A stretch of 64,000 bases of DNA from Actinosynnema pretiosum (GCF_024171695.1 NZ_JAMTCF010000009.1:1-64000), one strand, 5' to 3'. Positions 18,094 through 29,714 are shown, counted from the stretch's first letter. Notes: generated by a model not told the origin, from the letters alone. Made by a program: numbers and translations.

Positions 18094-18939
18094 TTATCGG
18101 TCCTGCGCGGAACCGCCCGGACGGTGAGAACGGACACGGAGCGTGTGACCGTCTGCACGGAATCGTGCACGAGATCGAGTCAGCAGCTCACTCGAACCGG
18201 GATGGCTGCCACACGCTCCGGTGAGAGCGCGTTCGACCTCGATCACGGTGTCCCCCAACGCGGTCGCCAGGCTCCCGCCGCGCGCCAGCGGGACCAGCGA
18301 CCACCAGTCGCCCGACACCGGCCCCGCCGGGTCCTCGCCCCAGCACAGCACCTCCGCGCCGATCACCCGTCTGCCCGCGAGCCCGGCGGGGCTGGTGTCC
18401 ACTGTGTCCGGTCCGCCCCGCTCGTCCCCGATCGTGAGGGACTGCCGCAGCAGCGGTCCGCCGCGCCGCACCGACGTGGTCGTGGTGAGCCTGCCCGGCC
18501 GCTCGCCCAGCCGCCCCAGCACGAGCACCTCCCGCGCCCGCAGCCGCGCGCCCTCGGCCAGCTCCGCCTCCAGCACCGCCTCGTGGTCGGCCCGCGCGGT
18601 CACCACCGTCGGCTCCGGCAGGTGCTCGACGCTGCCGCCCTCCGCCACCTCCAGCAGCACCCGCGACCGGCTGCCGCCCGGCCGGTGCCCCGGAAGCGCC
18701 ACCGTCGCGGCGACCCCGCGCAGCACGAGCGCCGCGCCCGGTCCCACGGTTATCCGCAATTCGAGCTCGTCACCCCCGAGCGGCGCGGTGATCGAACTGA
18801 CCAGATGCACCAGCGCGTGCGCGTCCGAACGCGCGCCGCGTGCCGGGACCAGCGTCAACGGCGCCGCAGACCGCATTTCGCGGATCACCGTGCGGCCATT
18901 CGGGTTTCTTTCCGCGACCAGCCGTGCAAATGCCTTCAC
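18094..18939 (-). CDS. ureD: Urease accessory protein UreD
   Basis: 281 residues. UreD acts with UreF and UreG to deliver nickel to apo-urease. The sequence shows the UreD pattern of beta-strands around ITAPLGGDELELRITVGPGAALVLRGVAATV and EHLPEPTVVTARADHEAVLEAELAEGARL, and LLTRSRARFRADGH near the C-terminus is weakly conserved. GTG at 18939 has a TATAAG -10-like hexamer about 20 nt upstream, suggesting its own promoter. It is separated from ureG by an oppositely oriented secreted-protein gene, so it is not part of the ureABCFG transcript. UreD sequences diverge strongly, but the context makes this call firm. Confidence 0.85.
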   Translation of the reverse strand: MKAFARLVAERNPNGRTVIREMRSAAPLTLVPARGARSDAHALVHLVSSITAPLGGDELELRITVGPGAALVLRGVAATVALPGHRPGGSRSRVLLEVAEGGSVEHLPEPTVVTARADHEAVLEAELAEGARLRAREVLVLGRLGERPGRLTTTTSVRRGGPLLRQSLTIGDERGGPDTVDTSPAGLAGRRVIGAEVLCWGEDPAGPVSGDWWSLVPLARGGSLATALGDTVIEVERALTGACGSHPGSSELLTRSRARFRADGHTLRVRSHRPGGSAQDR

Positions 18940-19016
18940 GAGGGCAACCCCGACCCCTTATATGACGTCCCTATTACCGGTCTGAAAGCTGCCCACGAAT
19001 TTCGGGGGAGAACGTC

Positions 19017-19553
19017 ATGAGCAGAACCACCACCGCGCTCGTCGCCACGGCCGCGATCCTGGCGGCAGGGGGCGCGGCAGGCGCCTCGGCCTCGGCGGGC
19101 GCCTCCCCGGAGCCGGTCGCGGCGGCGGCCTCGGTCCCCACCTGCCGCGCCGCCGGGCTCGACATCGCCTTCGGCGAGGTGCAGGGGACGGCGGGCACCA
19201 CCTACCGCGAGATCGCCCTGGTCAACCGAGGGCTGCGCCCGTGCGCGCTGCGCGGGTTCCCCGGCGTGTCCTACGTGGACCAGCAGGGCGACCAGGTCGG
19301 CCCGGCCGCCGAGCGGGTCGGCGGCCCCGGCGAGGTGCTCGTGCTGCCGCGCGGTGGCACGGCCACGGCGGACGTCGGCTTCGTCCGGGTCGGCAACTTC
19401 GACCCGGAGGTCTGCCACCCCGTTCCGGTGTGGGGCGTGCGGGTGTTCCCGCCCGACGGGACCGAGCCGCTCTACCTGCCGCTCGACGGCGAGCACGGGT
19501 GCGCCGACGCCCGCGTCGGCTCTCACCTCACCGTGGCCAGCGTGCGCAGCTGA
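19017..19553 (+). CDS. Secreted DUF4232 domain protein
   Basis: 178 residues. A signal peptide is clear: basic MSRTTT, then a hydrophobic [19 protein letters not shown] with an Ala-rich cleavage region near residue 27. The mature part has the DUF4232 layout, with four cysteines ([36 protein letters not shown]) that can form two disulfides, and the [16 protein letters not shown] motif. Function unknown; relatives are exported proteins or lipoproteins of actinobacteria. The gene sits inside the urease cluster in the opposite direction and its last 31 bp overlap the 3' end of ureG. Confidence 0.85.
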   Translation: MSRTTTALVATAAILAAGGAAGASASAGASPEPVAAAASVPTCRAAGLDIAFGEVQGTAGTTYREIALVNRGLRPCALRGFPGVSYVDQQGDQVGPAAERVGGPGEVLVLPRGGTATADVGFVRVGNFDPEVCHPVPVWGVRVFPPDGTEPLYLPLDGEHGCADARVGSHLTVASVRS

Positions 19554-20236
19554 CCCAGCACCCACTCCGCCACCGCGGGGGCGTCCGGCGTCTCGACCAG
19601 CGATTGGGCGATCACCGGCAGCTCCCCGCGCATCCGGTGGGCGTCGGCCGTCATGACACCGAGGTCGGCGCCCACGAGCGGGGCCAGGTCGGTCTTGTTG
19701 ATCACCAGCAGGTCCGCGGTGGTCACCCCCGGCCCGCCCTTGCGCGGCACCTTGTCGCCGCCCGCCACGTCCACCACGAACACCTGCGCGTCGGCCAGAC
19801 CCCGGCTGAACACCGCCGTCAGGTTGTCCCCGCCGCTCTCGATGATCACCAGCTCCAGTCCGGGGAACCGCTGCTCCAGCTCCTCCACCGCGTCCAGGTT
19901 CGCGGTGATGTCGTCGCGGATCGCGGTGTGCGGGCACGCCCCGGTCTGCACCGCCTCGATCCGCTCGGTCGGCAGCACGCCCGCCCTGCGCAGGAAGTCG
20001 GCGTCCTCGGTGGTGTAGATGTCGTTGGTCACCACGGCCAGGTCGACCCGCCCGCCGAGCGCGCGGCACAGCGCGGCGGTCAGCGCGGTCTTGCCGCTGC
20101 CCACCGGGCCGCCGATGCCGATGCGCACCGCCCTGCGGGCGTCGGGCGCCGGGACGTGCGGGTCGTGCCCCGCGTCGGTCGGGTCGAAGTTCACCGGGTG
20201 GGCGTGGCCGTGGCCGTGCCCGTGGTCAGCTGACAA
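19523..20236 (-). CDS. ureG: Urease accessory GTPase UreG
   Basis: 237 residues. The nickel-chaperone GTPase that powers metal insertion into urease. P-loop [17 protein letters not shown], the [15 protein letters not shown] switch, the metal-binding Cys-Pro-His ([12 protein letters not shown]), [12 protein letters not shown] and the guanine-specificity motif NKTDLA are all present. The N-terminus is His-rich (HGHGHGHAH), a usual nickel-storage feature. To include it the start must be the TTG at 20236, which overlaps the ureF stop by 11 bp; a GTG in frame would remove the histidines. Its 3' end overlaps the convergent DUF4232 gene. Confidence 0.95.
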   Translation of the reverse strand: MSADHGHGHGHAHPVNFDPTDAGHDPHVPAPDARRAVRIGIGGPVGSGKTALTAALCRALGGRVDLAVVTNDIYTTEDADFLRRAGVLPTERIEAVQTGACPHTAIRDDITANLDAVEELEQRFPGLELVIIESGGDNLTAVFSRGLADAQVFVVDVAGGDKVPRKGGPGVTTADLLVINKTDLAPLVGADLGVMTADAHRMRGELPVIAQSLVETPDAPAVAEWVLGQLRTLATVR

Positions 20237-20888
20237 AGAGACGCACCTCTTCCTGGTGGTGGCGGTCGTGCGCCTCGGCCATGAGGTCGAGGCCGGTCGA
20301 GCCGGGCGCCGGCAGCCCGGCGGGCGGGTCGGCGGCGCGGGCCACGGCGTCCGCCACCACCGCGCCGAGGTCGTCCGCCAGGCCCGCGAGCACGGCGTTG
20401 ACGCCGAACGGGTCCAGGCCGAGCAGCCGGATCGCGGCCGTCGCCGGGCCGGACGCCGACTGGTAGGCGATGACCCGCGCCGCGTCGCCGGGGTCGCCCA
20501 CCAGCAGCCCGGTGAGCACCGGGTGGTGCGGGCGCGGTTCGGCGCGCAGCAGCTCCTCCAGCCGCTCCGACGGCCACGCCCGCCGCGCCGCGCGGGCGAT
20601 CCCCCTCCCCTGCGCGCGGGAGGCCCTGCGCTGCGCGGGTGACGGCGTGCGGGCGTCCAGCTCGACGTCCAGCTCCAGCAGGGCCGCCAGGTCGGGTGCG
20701 CGGGCCGCGGCGGCGGCGAACACCGCGGCGAGCGCGCCCGCCGTGCGCAGCCTGCCCACCAGGAACCCGCGCAGCGTCGCCTCGTCGGTCACCAGCCGCC
20801 GCGACACCGCCTCCTCCAGCCCGCCGGAGTGCGCGTGCCCGCCTCCGGGGAAGCGCGAGTCCACCAGCAGCAGCGCGGCCAGCTCCAC
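20226..20888 (-). CDS. ureF: Urease accessory protein UreF
   Basis: 220 residues, all-helical partner of UreG and UreD in urease maturation. The N-terminal segment [27 protein letters not shown] is the UreF signature, and the helix [25 protein letters not shown] is also typical. GTG at 20888 was chosen because GGAGAGGAG lies just upstream; a TTG at 20975 would add 29 residues without resemblance to the family. Lies between ureC (ends 20997) and ureG, which overlaps its stop. Confidence 0.9.
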   Translation of the reverse strand: MELAALLLVDSRFPGGGHAHSGGLEEAVSRRLVTDEATLRGFLVGRLRTAGALAAVFAAAAARAPDLAALLELDVELDARTPSPAQRRASRAQGRGIARAARRAWPSERLEELLRAEPRPHHPVLTGLLVGDPGDAARVIAYQSASGPATAAIRLLGLDPFGVNAVLAGLADDLGAVVADAVARAADPPAGLPAPGSTGLDLMAEAHDRHHQEEVRLFVS

Positions 20889-20996
20889 CCGCCCGCTCCT
20901 CTCCTGCGCCGAAGGGACCTGCCCCGACTGGGCCCGGACGCCCAACCCGTTGCGCCACGGGTCCTCTGCGGGCAACCGTGGAACCGGGCCGGGTGG

Positions 20997-22694
20997 TCAG
21001 AACAGGAAGTACCGCTGCGCCATCGGCAACCGCTCCACCGGTTCCGGCTCGACCAGCTCGCCGTCGACGGTCACCGCGAAGCTGTCCGGGTCCACCCGCA
21101 CCTGCGGCAGCGCGTCGTTCAGCACCATGTCCGCCTTGCCCACCGCCCGCGTGCTCCGCACCGGCACCAGCGGCCGGGACAGCCGCAGCAGGTCCGCGAG
21201 GTCCGCGTCCACCGCCTGCTGCGACACGAAGTGCACGCTGCTCCGCGCCGCCGCCCGCGCCCCGAACATCGGCCGGGCCAGCACCGGCTGCGGCGTCGGG
21301 ATCGACGCGTTCGCGTCCCCCATCGCCGCCCACGCGATGAACCCGCCCTTGAGCACCACCGACGACCGCACCCCGAAGAACTTCGGCTCCCACAGCACCA
21401 GGTCCGCGAGCTTGCCCACCTCGACCGACCCGACCTCGTGGTCGATGCCGTGCGCGATCGCCGGGTTGATCGTGTACTTGGCGACGTACCGGCGCGCCCG
21501 CAGGTTCTCCGCCAGCTCGCCGCGACGGCCGTGCATGACGTGCGCGGTCTGCCAGGTCCGCATGACCACCTCACCGACCCGGCCCATGGCCTGCGAGTCC
21601 GAGCTGATCATCGAGATAGCGCCGAGGTCGTGCAGCACGTCCTCGGCGGCGATCGTGGTCGGCCGGATGCGGCTCTCCGCGAACGCCAGGTCCTCGGGCA
21701 CCGACGGGTTCAGGTGGTGGCAGACCATGAGCATGTCCAGGTGCTCTTCGAGGGTGTTCACCGTGTGCGGCCGGGTCGGGTTCGTCGACGACGGCAGGAC
21801 GTTCGGCTCGGCCACCACCTGGATGATGTCCGGCGCGTGCCCGCCGCCCGCGCCCTCCGAGTGGTAGGCGTTGATCGACCGGCCCGCGATCGCGTCCAGC
21901 GTGGACTCCAGGAAACCGGCCTCGTTCAAGGTGTCCGTGTGGATCGCCACCTGGACCCCGGACTCGTCGGCGATCCGCAGCGCGGTGTCGATCGCGACCG
22001 GCGTGGTGCCCCAGTCCTCGTGCAGCTTGAACCCGCCCGCGCCGCCGAGCAGCTGCTCGCGCAGCGCGTCCTCGCGGGCGGTGTTCCCCTTGCCCAGCAG
22101 CAGGACGTTCACCGGCAGGTCGTCCATCGCGGCCAGCATCCGGCCCAGGTTCCACGCGCCGGGCGTGACCGTGGTGGCCTTGGTGCCCTCGGCCGGTCCG
22201 GTGCCGCCGCCGATCAGCGTGGTCAGGCCGGACGCCAGCGCGGTGTCCACGATCTGCGGGCAGATGAAGTGCACGTGGCAGTCGATCCCGCCCGCCGTGA
22301 GGATCTTCCCGTTGCCGGACAGCACCTCCGTGGACGGCCCGATCACCAGGTCCGGGTGCACCCCGTCCATCACGTCCGGGTTGCCCGCCTTGCCGATCGC
22401 GCTGATCCGGCCGTCCCGCACGCCCACGTCGGCCTTCACCACGCCCCAGTGGTCCAGCACCACCGCGCCGGTGATCACCAGGTCCGGCGCGCCCTCCGCG
22501 CGGGTGGCCGTGCCCTGGCCCATCGACTCGCGGATCACCTTGCCGCCGCCGAAGATCACCTCGTCGCCGGAGCCCGCGCCCCGGCACAGGTCGTCGGTCA
22601 CCGTGATCAGCAGGTCGGTGTCGGCCAGCCGCACCCGGTCGCCCGTCGTCGGGCCGAGCAGCTCCGCGTACCGCTCGCGGTCCACGCGGGTCAC
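20997..22694 (-). CDS. ureC: Urease alpha subunit (catalytic)
   Basis: 565 residues, the usual length. UreC hydrolyses urea to ammonia and carbamate at a two-nickel centre. Visible are [12 protein letters not shown] (His 140 and 142 ligands), [13 protein letters not shown] with the lysine that becomes carbamylated (about 223), [12 protein letters not shown], and the flap cysteine in [12 protein letters not shown] at 22694 overlaps the ureB stop (GTGA), confirming coupled translation, and the following residues [20 protein letters not shown] are the normal N-terminus. Part of ureABCFG on the minus strand. Confidence 0.97.
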   Translation of the reverse strand: MTRVDRERYAELLGPTTGDRVRLADTDLLITVTDDLCRGAGSGDEVIFGGGKVIRESMGQGTATRAEGAPDLVITGAVVLDHWGVVKADVGVRDGRISAIGKAGNPDVMDGVHPDLVIGPSTEVLSGNGKILTAGGIDCHVHFICPQIVDTALASGLTTLIGGGTGPAEGTKATTVTPGAWNLGRMLAAMDDLPVNVLLLGKGNTAREDALREQLLGGAGGFKLHEDWGTTPVAIDTALRIADESGVQVAIHTDTLNEAGFLESTLDAIAGRSINAYHSEGAGGGHAPDIIQVVAEPNVLPSSTNPTRPHTVNTLEEHLDMLMVCHHLNPSVPEDLAFAESRIRPTTIAAEDVLHDLGAISMISSDSQAMGRVGEVVMRTWQTAHVMHGRRGELAENLRARRYVAKYTINPAIAHGIDHEVGSVEVGKLADLVLWEPKFFGVRSSVVLKGGFIAWAAMGDANASIPTPQPVLARPMFGARAAARSSVHFVSQQAVDADLADLLRLSRPLVPVRSTRAVGKADMVLNDALPQVRVDPDSFAVTVDGELVEPEPVERLPMAQRYFLF

Positions 22695-23002
22695 CGGTCC
22701 AGCTCCCCGGCGTGCTCGGGGCGCAGGCCGGGCACGACCCGGCGGCCCGCCAGCGGCACCAGCGACACCTCGCGCTCCACGCCCGGCTCGAACCGCACCG
22801 CCGTGCCCGCCGGGACGTCCAGCCGCTTGCCCCACGCGGCCTCGCGGTCGAACAGCAGGCCGGGGTTCACCGCCGCGAAGTGGTAGTGCGACCCGACCTG
22901 CACCGGCCGGTCGCCGCCGTTGACCACCACCAGCACCGTCCTCGGGCGGCCGGGGTTCAGCTCGACCGGCTCGTCGCCGGTGATGATCTCGCCTGGTCGC
23001 AC
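22691..23002 (-). CDS. ureB: Urease beta subunit
   Basis: 103 residues, structural subunit of urease. The sequence [19 protein letters not shown] and [19 protein letters not shown] are strongly conserved in UreB. GTG at 23002 follows GAGGAG. The stop overlaps the ureC start, and ureA ends 65 bp upstream. Confidence 0.96.
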   Translation of the reverse strand: MRPGEIITGDEPVELNPGRPRTVLVVVNGGDRPVQVGSHYHFAAVNPGLLFDREAAWGKRLDVPAGTAVRFEPGVEREVSLVPLAGRRVVPGLRPEHAGELDR

Positions 23003-23067
23003 GGGCGCGCTCCTCGCTGGTGGTGGGCGGTTCCGACGCCCGCGAGCCCCCGGCCCGCGCGGGCCGG

Positions 23068-23370
23068 TCAGCTGATCGGGTCGTGCACGGTCACCAGCTT
23101 GGTGCCGTCCGGGAACGTCGCCTCCACCTGCACCGAGTCGATCATCTCGGGCACCCCGTCCATGACCTGCTCCCTGGTCAGCACGTGCCTGCCGCTCTCC
23201 ATCAGCTCGCCGACCGACCGCCCGTCGCGCGCGCCCTCCAGCACGTGCGAGGTGATCAGCGCGACCGACTCGGGGTGGTTCAGGACGACCCCGCGCTCCA
23301 GCCTCCGGCGCGCGACGTCGGCCGCCACGTGGACCAGGAGCTTGTCCCGCTCGTGCGGCGTCAGGTGCAT
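23068..23370 (-). CDS. ureA: Urease gamma subunit
   Basis: 100 residues, first gene of the urease operon. [26 protein letters not shown] and [38 protein letters not shown] are the classical UreA sequences. ATG at 23370 was preferred to the GTG directly in front of it. No Shine-Dalgarno sequence is visible; a TAGACC-like hexamer 5-8 nt upstream suggests a leaderless transcript. Confidence 0.96.
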   Translation of the reverse strand: MHLTPHERDKLLVHVAADVARRRLERGVVLNHPESVALITSHVLEGARDGRSVGELMESGRHVLTREQVMDGVPEMIDSVQVEATFPDGTKLVTVHDPIS

Positions 23371-23600
23371 CACCGAGGTCTACCACGGGTGGCGGCGCGG
23401 TAGCAGTGGGTGAGCGGGTGGAAACCAGGGCTTAACGATCTCCGCGCGCTCGGGCCGCTTCGGGATCGCTTCGGGGTTCGCCGTCCGGCCGGTCGGAGGG
23501 TGACGGACGACACCTCCGGCTGTGATTGCCAGTAGGGGTGCGCGGCGGCAGGGTTCGGACAACCCTTGGGCAGCTCTTCACGACGTTAGGAGCGCACAGC

Positions 23601-24716
23601 GTGGTGCAGCAGGCGGAGCAGGACGGGTTCAAGCCAGGACTGGAGGGCGTCGTCGCCTTCCGCACCGAGATCGCCGAGCCGGACCGCGACGGCGGCGCCC
23701 TGCGGTACCGGGGCGTCGACGTCGAGGAGCTGGCCGGTCGGGTCACCTTCGGCGACGTGTGGGCGCTGCTGGTCGACGGCGCCTTCGGGGCGGGCCTGGT
23801 GCCCGCCGAGCCGTTCCCCATCCCGGTGCACACCGGGGACGTGCGGGTGGACGTGCAGGCGGCGCTGGCCATGGTCGCCCCGATCTGGGGGTTCCAGCCG
23901 CTGCTGGACATCCCGGCGGGGGAGGCGCGCGACCAGCTCGCGCGGGCCTCCGTGATGGCGCTGTCCTACGTGGCGCAGTCCGCGCGCGGCACCGGCAGGC
24001 CCGCCGTGCCGCAGCACCGGGTCGACCGGTGCACGACCATCACCGAGCGGTTCCTCACCCGCTGGCGCGGCGAGCCGGACCCGGCGCACGTCAGGGCCCT
24101 GGACGCCTACTGGGTGTCGGCCGCCGAGCACGGCCTGAACGCCTCCACGTTCACCGCCAGGGTGATCGCCTCCACCGGCGCGGACGTGGCCGCCGCCATG
24201 TCCGGCGCGATCGGCGCGATGTCCGGCCCGCTGCACGGCGGCGCCCCCGCGCGGGTGCTGCCGATGATCGAGGCGGTGGAGCGCAAGGGCGACGCGCGCG
24301 GCTACGTGCGCGGCGTGCTCGACCGGGGCGAGCGGCTGATGGGCTTCGGGCACCGGGTCTACCGGGCCGAGGACCCGAGGGCGCGCGTGCTGCGCCGCAC
24401 CTGCAAGGAGCTGGACGCGCCCCGCTACGAGGCGGCGGCGGCGCTGGAGCAGGCCGCGCTGGCCGAGCTGCGCGAGCGCAGGCCGGACCGGGCGATCGAG
24501 ACGAACGTCGAGTTCTGGGCCGCCGTGGTGCTGGACTTCGCCGAGGTGCCGCCCGCGATCATGCCCGCGATGTTCACCTGCGCCAGGACCGCGGGCTGGT
24601 CGGCGCACATCCTGGAGCAGAAGCGCACCGGCAGGCTGGTGCGCCCGTCGGCCGCGTACGTGGGGCCGGAGGCGCGCTCGGTCACCGAGGTCGAGGGCTG
24701 GGACGAGATCGCGTGA
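23601..24716 (+). CDS. Citrate synthase, second (short) type
   Basis: 371 residues. Condenses acetyl-CoA with oxaloacetate. Conserved features: SGPLHGGAPARVLPMIE, GFGHRVYRAEDPRARVL with the catalytic His, and an acidic catalytic region near the C-terminus (ETNVEFWAAVVLDFAEVPPA). It lacks the N-terminal domain of the 437-residue enzyme encoded at 45585 and resembles the CitA-type second citrate synthase of actinobacteria (Rv0889c class), which may also act as a methylcitrate synthase. The start is one of two adjacent GTG codons (23601, 23604) after TAGGAG. A perfect hairpin at 24797 follows. Confidence 0.92.
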   Translation: MVQQAEQDGFKPGLEGVVAFRTEIAEPDRDGGALRYRGVDVEELAGRVTFGDVWALLVDGAFGAGLVPAEPFPIPVHTGDVRVDVQAALAMVAPIWGFQPLLDIPAGEARDQLARASVMALSYVAQSARGTGRPAVPQHRVDRCTTITERFLTRWRGEPDPAHVRALDAYWVSAAEHGLNASTFTARVIASTGADVAAAMSGAIGAMSGPLHGGAPARVLPMIEAVERKGDARGYVRGVLDRGERLMGFGHRVYRAEDPRARVLRRTCKELDAPRYEAAAALEQAALAELRERRPDRAIETNVEFWAAVVLDFAEVPPAIMPAMFTCARTAGWSAHILEQKRTGRLVRPSAAYVGPEARSVTEVEGWDEIA

Positions 24717-24796
24717 CGCGCGGGGCCGGGTCGGGCGACCCACTGGTTCGCCTGACCCGGTGACCCCCGAACGGGCGATCTTCGGCCCGTGTCCAC

Positions 24797-24827
24797 CGTC
24801 CGGTGGACAACCGCTGTCCACCGGACG
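24797..24827 (+). terminator. Perfect 13-bp hairpin after citrate synthase
   Basis: CGTCCGGTGGACA, loop ACCGC, TGTCCACCGGACG. It lies 42 bp before the ABC transporter start and could end the citrate synthase transcript or act as a palindromic operator for the transporter operon. Confidence 0.65.
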
Positions 24828-24868
24828 CACGTCCCGCCGCCCCCTCCCGCTGCGACAGCATTCCCGGC

Positions 24869-25699
24869 ATGACAGCTGCGATCAGCGTTCGCGGCCTGCG
24901 CAAGTCCTACGGGGACTTCGAGGCCGTGCGGGGCGTCGACCTAGAGGTCGCCGAGGGCGAGGTGTTCGCCCTCCTCGGGCCCAACGGCGCGGGCAAGAGC
25001 ACCACCGTCGAGATCCTGGAGGGCCTGCGCCCCCGCACCGGCGGCGAGGTGTCCGTCCTCGGCGCCGACCCGGCCACCGCGCCCCGCTCGTGGCGCGCGG
25101 GCATCGGCATCGTCCAGCAGGCCGCCACCGACCTGGCCGACATCACCGTCGCCGAGGCCGTCCGCCACCACGCCCGCTACTACCCGGACCCGCGCGACCC
25201 GGACGAGGTCGTCTCCGTCGTCGGCCTGGCCGACAAGGCCCGCACCCGCGCGGGCAGGCTGTCCGGCGGGCAGCGCCGCAGGCTCGACGTCGCGCTCGGC
25301 ATCATCGGCCGCCCCCGCGTGCTGTTCCTGGACGAGCCCACCACCGGCTTCGACCCCGAGGCCCGCAGGCAGTTCTGGGGCCTGGTCCGCGACCTCGCCC
25401 GCGAGGGCGCCACGATCCTGCTCACCACCCACTACCTGGACGAGGTCGAGGCGCTGGCCGACCGCCTCGCCGTCATCTCCGGCGGCAGGCTCGTCGCCGA
25501 GGGCACCCCCGCCACCGTCGGCGGGAGGGACCGGGCCAAGGCCCTGGTCACCTGGGTCGGCCCGGACGGCGTTCAGCGCAGCCGCGCCACCACCGACCCG
25601 GTCGCGCTCGTCGTCGAGCTGAACGCCCTCGGCCCGGTCGCCGACCTGACCGTCACCCGCCCCACCCTCGAAGACGTCTACCTGGAGCTGATCGCGTGA
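24869..25699 (+). CDS. ABC-2 type transporter ATP-binding protein (drug-efflux type)
   Basis: 276 residues, one ATP-binding cassette. Walker A GPNGAGKSTT, signature RLSGGQRRRLDVAL, Walker B VLFLDEPTTGFDPEARR and the H-loop TTHYLDEVEAL are intact. The C-terminal extension (from about residue 215) is the small domain of the DrrA/CcmA group. It pairs with the permease whose GTG overlaps its stop. The four genes from here to 28174 (ATPase, permease, kinase, regulator) form one coupled unit, the common arrangement of antibiotic- or lipid-responsive exporters. Confidence 0.9.
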   Translation: MTAAISVRGLRKSYGDFEAVRGVDLEVAEGEVFALLGPNGAGKSTTVEILEGLRPRTGGEVSVLGADPATAPRSWRAGIGIVQQAATDLADITVAEAVRHHARYYPDPRDPDEVVSVVGLADKARTRAGRLSGGQRRRLDVALGIIGRPRVLFLDEPTTGFDPEARRQFWGLVRDLAREGATILLTTHYLDEVEALADRLAVISGGRLVAEGTPATVGGRDRAKALVTWVGPDGVQRSRATTDPVALVVELNALGPVADLTVTRPTLEDVYLELIA

Positions 25700-26493
25700 G
25701 GACCGCGACCCTCGGACTCGCGCGCGGTGGCCTGGAGCTGCGCCAGTTCTTCCGCAACACCGCCGGGTTCCTCTTCACCTTCGCCCTGCCGGTGTTCCTG
25801 CTCCTGCTGCTCGGCTCGATCTTCTCCGGGCAGGCGCCCGGCGCGGAGTTCACGCAGCAGCAGGAGTTCACCGCGAGCATGATCGGCGCGGGCATCATCT
25901 CCACCACGTTCATCACCCTCGGCACCGGCATCGCCCAGGACCGCGAGAACGGCACCCTCAAGCGCCTGCACGGCACCCCGCTGCCGCTCGCCTCCTACTT
26001 CGTCGGCAAGGTCGTCCTGGTGCTCGTGCTCAGCCTCGCCGAGGCGGTGCTGGTGCTGCTGACCGGCGTGCTGGTGTTCGACGTCGACCTGCCCGCCGAC
26101 CCGGCCCGCTGGCTCACGTTCGCCTGGGTGTTCGGGCTCGGCACGATCTCCTGCGCCCTGCTGGGCATCGCGGTCAGCTCCGTCGCGGGCTCGGCCCGCT
26201 CCGCCCCGACCGTGCTGAACCTGCCCTACGTGGGACTCCAGTTCGTGTCGGGTGTTTTCATCAGCGTCGCGGTCCTGCCGCAGTGGATGGTCGTGCTCGG
26301 CTCGCTGTTCCCGCTCAAGTGGGTCGCGCAGGGGTTCCGCTCGGTGCTGCTCCCCGAGGGGGCGGCGGTCGTGGAGGTGGCTGGGTCGTGGGAGCACGGG
26401 AGGACGGCGCTGGTGCTGGTGGCCTGGTGCGTCGCGGGCTTGGCGCTGTGCGCCGCCTCGTTCCGGTGGACGAACGGGCGAAGTGGGGGCTGA
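25696..26493 (+). CDS. ABC-2 type transporter permease
   Basis: 265 residues with six predicted membrane helices, starting with a cytoplasmic amphipathic stretch (LARGGLELRQFFRN). ENGTLKRLHGTPLP after the second helix is the characteristic cytoplasmic loop of ABC-2 exporters. Its GTG overlaps the TGA of the ATPase gene (GTGA). The last 28 bp overlap the kinase gene. Substrate unknown. Confidence 0.88.
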   Translation: MRTATLGLARGGLELRQFFRNTAGFLFTFALPVFLLLLLGSIFSGQAPGAEFTQQQEFTASMIGAGIISTTFITLGTGIAQDRENGTLKRLHGTPLPLASYFVGKVVLVLVLSLAEAVLVLLTGVLVFDVDLPADPARWLTFAWVFGLGTISCALLGIAVSSVAGSARSAPTVLNLPYVGLQFVSGVFISVAVLPQWMVVLGSLFPLKWVAQGFRSVLLPEGAAVVEVAGSWEHGRTALVLVAWCVAGLALCAASFRWTNGRSGG

Positions 26494-27485
26494 TCACCGG
26501 GGCCGGGCTGCTCGTCGCGGCCTGCGGCGCGCTCCTGCCGGACATCGCCGCCGAGCGGCGCTGGGCGGTGGTCGCGGTGATCGCGCTGATCGCCGGGTGG
26601 GTCCTGCTCCAACCGCAGCGGCTCTACCTGACCGGGCTGCACGCGCTCACGGTGACGGCGATGTGGCTGTCACCGGGGGCGACGTTCCTGCTGTTCGCGG
26701 TGCTGCCCGAGGTGTACCGGCGAATCCCGCTGCGCCCCGCCTTCTGGGTGATGCTCGCGTTCGTCGTGCCGCCGTGGCTGCTCGCGTGGGCCAGGACCGG
26801 CGACCCGACGTCGATGCTGCTGGTGCTGCTCCCGACCGCGCTGTTCTCCCAGCTGTTCGGCTGGGTGATCCGCACGCTGGCCGAGCAGAACCTCGTCATC
26901 GCCGAGCTCTCGCACGGGGCGGGCGTCGCCGCCGAGCGGGAGCGGCTGTCCGCGGAGATCCACGACACCCTGGCGCAGGGCTTCACCAGCATCGTGACCC
27001 TGGTCCAGGCGGCCCGCGCCGACCCGGCCCGCGCCGACGACCACCTGGACCTGGCGCTGCGCACCGCGCGGGAGAACCTGGCCGAGTCGCGGGCGCTGGT
27101 GGCGGCGCTCGCGCCCGCCGCGCTGGAGGGCTCGCTGGCCGACGCGCTGCGCAGGCAGGTGGAGCAGGTGGCGGACTTCGGCGTCCGGGCCGAGTTCGCC
27201 GAGCGCGGCGCGGGCGAGGTGCCGCGCGCGGTCGAGGTGGTGCTGCTGCGCGCCGCCCAGGAGGCGCTCACCAACGCCCGCAGGCACGCCGCCCGCGTGC
27301 GCGTGGAGCTGGACGTGCTGCCGGACTCGGTGCGGTTGACCGTGCGCGACGACGGTCCGGGCTACCGGGGCGCCCCGGAGGGCTTCGGCCTGCGCGGGAT
27401 GCGGGCCAGGCTGGAGCAGGTCGGCGGCACGCTGACCCGTTCGGACGACGACGGCGCGGTCCTGGTCGCCGAGGCGCCCAGGTGA
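26466..27485 (+). CDS. NarL-group sensor histidine kinase
   Basis: 339 residues. Four or five hydrophobic helices in the first ~130 residues form a membrane sensor without a large extracytoplasmic domain. The dimerisation box [21 protein letters not shown] contains the phosphorylated His (HisKA_3 type). The ATP-binding domain shows the N box [18 protein letters not shown] and [19 protein letters not shown] at 26466 starts within the permease gene; the short membrane-only sensor next to an ABC exporter suggests that it senses envelope stress or the transported compound. Confidence 0.88.
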   Translation: MDERAKWGLITGAGLLVAACGALLPDIAAERRWAVVAVIALIAGWVLLQPQRLYLTGLHALTVTAMWLSPGATFLLFAVLPEVYRRIPLRPAFWVMLAFVVPPWLLAWARTGDPTSMLLVLLPTALFSQLFGWVIRTLAEQNLVIAELSHGAGVAAERERLSAEIHDTLAQGFTSIVTLVQAARADPARADDHLDLALRTARENLAESRALVAALAPAALEGSLADALRRQVEQVADFGVRAEFAERGAGEVPRAVEVVLLRAAQEALTNARRHAARVRVELDVLPDSVRLTVRDDGPGYRGAPEGFGLRGMRARLEQVGGTLTRSDDDGAVLVAEAPR

Positions 27486-27574
27486 GCGCCCGCGATCGCG
27501 CGCGCCGGGGTGGCGCGGTGCTCGGAACTGCCGGGGAGGCGCGGATGGACGACTCAAGAACAGTGGGCGGCCGG

Positions 27575-28174
27575 ATGATCCGGGTGCTGCTGGTCGACGA
27601 CCACCCGGTGGTCCGGCAGGGCGTGCGCGGGATGCTCGCCCCCGCCACCGACCTGGAGGTCGTCGGCGAGGCGGCGTCCGGCGACGAGGCGGTGCGCCTG
27701 GTCCGCGCCGACCCGCCGGACGTCGTCCTCATGGACCTGCGGATGCCCGGCGGAGACGGCGTCGAGGCCACCGCCCGCATCGGCGCGCTGTCCAGGGTGG
27801 TCGTGCTGACCACCTACGAGACCGACGCGGACATCCTGCGCGCCGTCGAAGCAGGCGCGGTCGGCTACCTGCTCAAGGACGCCTCCCCCGAGGACCTGGT
27901 GGCCGCCGTCCGAGCCGCCGCGCGCGGCGAGACCGTCCTGGCCCCCTCCGTCGCCGGCAGGCTAGTCCGCCGCACCCCGGCCCTGTCCCCGCGCGAGGTC
28001 CAGGTCCTGCGACTGGTGGGACGCGGCCTGTCCAACGCGGAGATCGCCCGCGAGCTGTTCATCGGCGAGGCGACCGTGAAGACCCACCTGCTGCGCGTCT
28101 TCTCAAAACTGGACGTCTCCGACCGCACCGCCGCCGTCACCACCGCCATGCGCCTGGGCCTTCTCGGCCACTGA
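27575..28174 (+). CDS. NarL/FixJ family response regulator
   Basis: 199 residues. Receiver domain with [12 protein letters not shown], phospho-acceptor Asp in [13 protein letters not shown] and the lysine in [12 protein letters not shown]; LuxR-type DNA-binding domain [35 protein letters not shown] at the C-terminus. The start is uncertain: ATG 27575 gives the usual MIRVLLVDD beginning, ATG 27545 lies after GGGGAGG, and GTG 27482 overlaps the kinase stop. It should be phosphorylated by the upstream kinase and control the ABC exporter operon. Confidence 0.88.
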   Translation: MIRVLLVDDHPVVRQGVRGMLAPATDLEVVGEAASGDEAVRLVRADPPDVVLMDLRMPGGDGVEATARIGALSRVVVLTTYETDADILRAVEAGAVGYLLKDASPEDLVAAVRAAARGETVLAPSVAGRLVRRTPALSPREVQVLRLVGRGLSNAEIARELFIGEATVKTHLLRVFSKLDVSDRTAAVTTAMRLGLLGH

Positions 28175-28185
28175 GCCCCGCCTCC

Positions 28186-28345
28186 GCCCCCTCACCCTCG
28201 CCCCCTCACCCTCGCCCCCTCACCTTCGTCCTCGCCCTCGCCCTCGCCCACCTACCCTCGCCCACCTACCCACCCACGCACCCACGCGCCTCGTTCCGTT
28301 TCCCGGTTTTCCGGTTTTCCGGTTTCTTTTTTTCCGGAAATCGGG
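28186..28345. repeat. C-rich and T-rich low-complexity tract between the regulator and serC
   Basis: 28186-28285 repeats CCCTCACCCTCGCC and CCCACCTA-type words (period about 6-14). 28286-28340 changes to repeats of CGGTTTTC ending in an eight-T run, unusually T-rich for this genome. No gene is seen in the 372 bp between the response regulator and serC; the last 20 bp hold the serC ribosome binding site GGAGG. Confidence 0.7.
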
Positions 28346-28468
28346 AGGTGTGCCGAGCGCGCTCACGGGGAAACCACCCGACGAGTCGCCGTTAGCCCGC
28401 CGATCGTCCACTCTGGCCGGTGCCCCTATACCACCTCGCCGGGCGTGACCGGGGACACCCTCTGGTGA

Positions 28469-29680
<1,212 letters not shown>

Positions 29681-29714
29681 GAAAAGGGGCGTTTCGACGC
29701 GCTGAGTGACGGGT

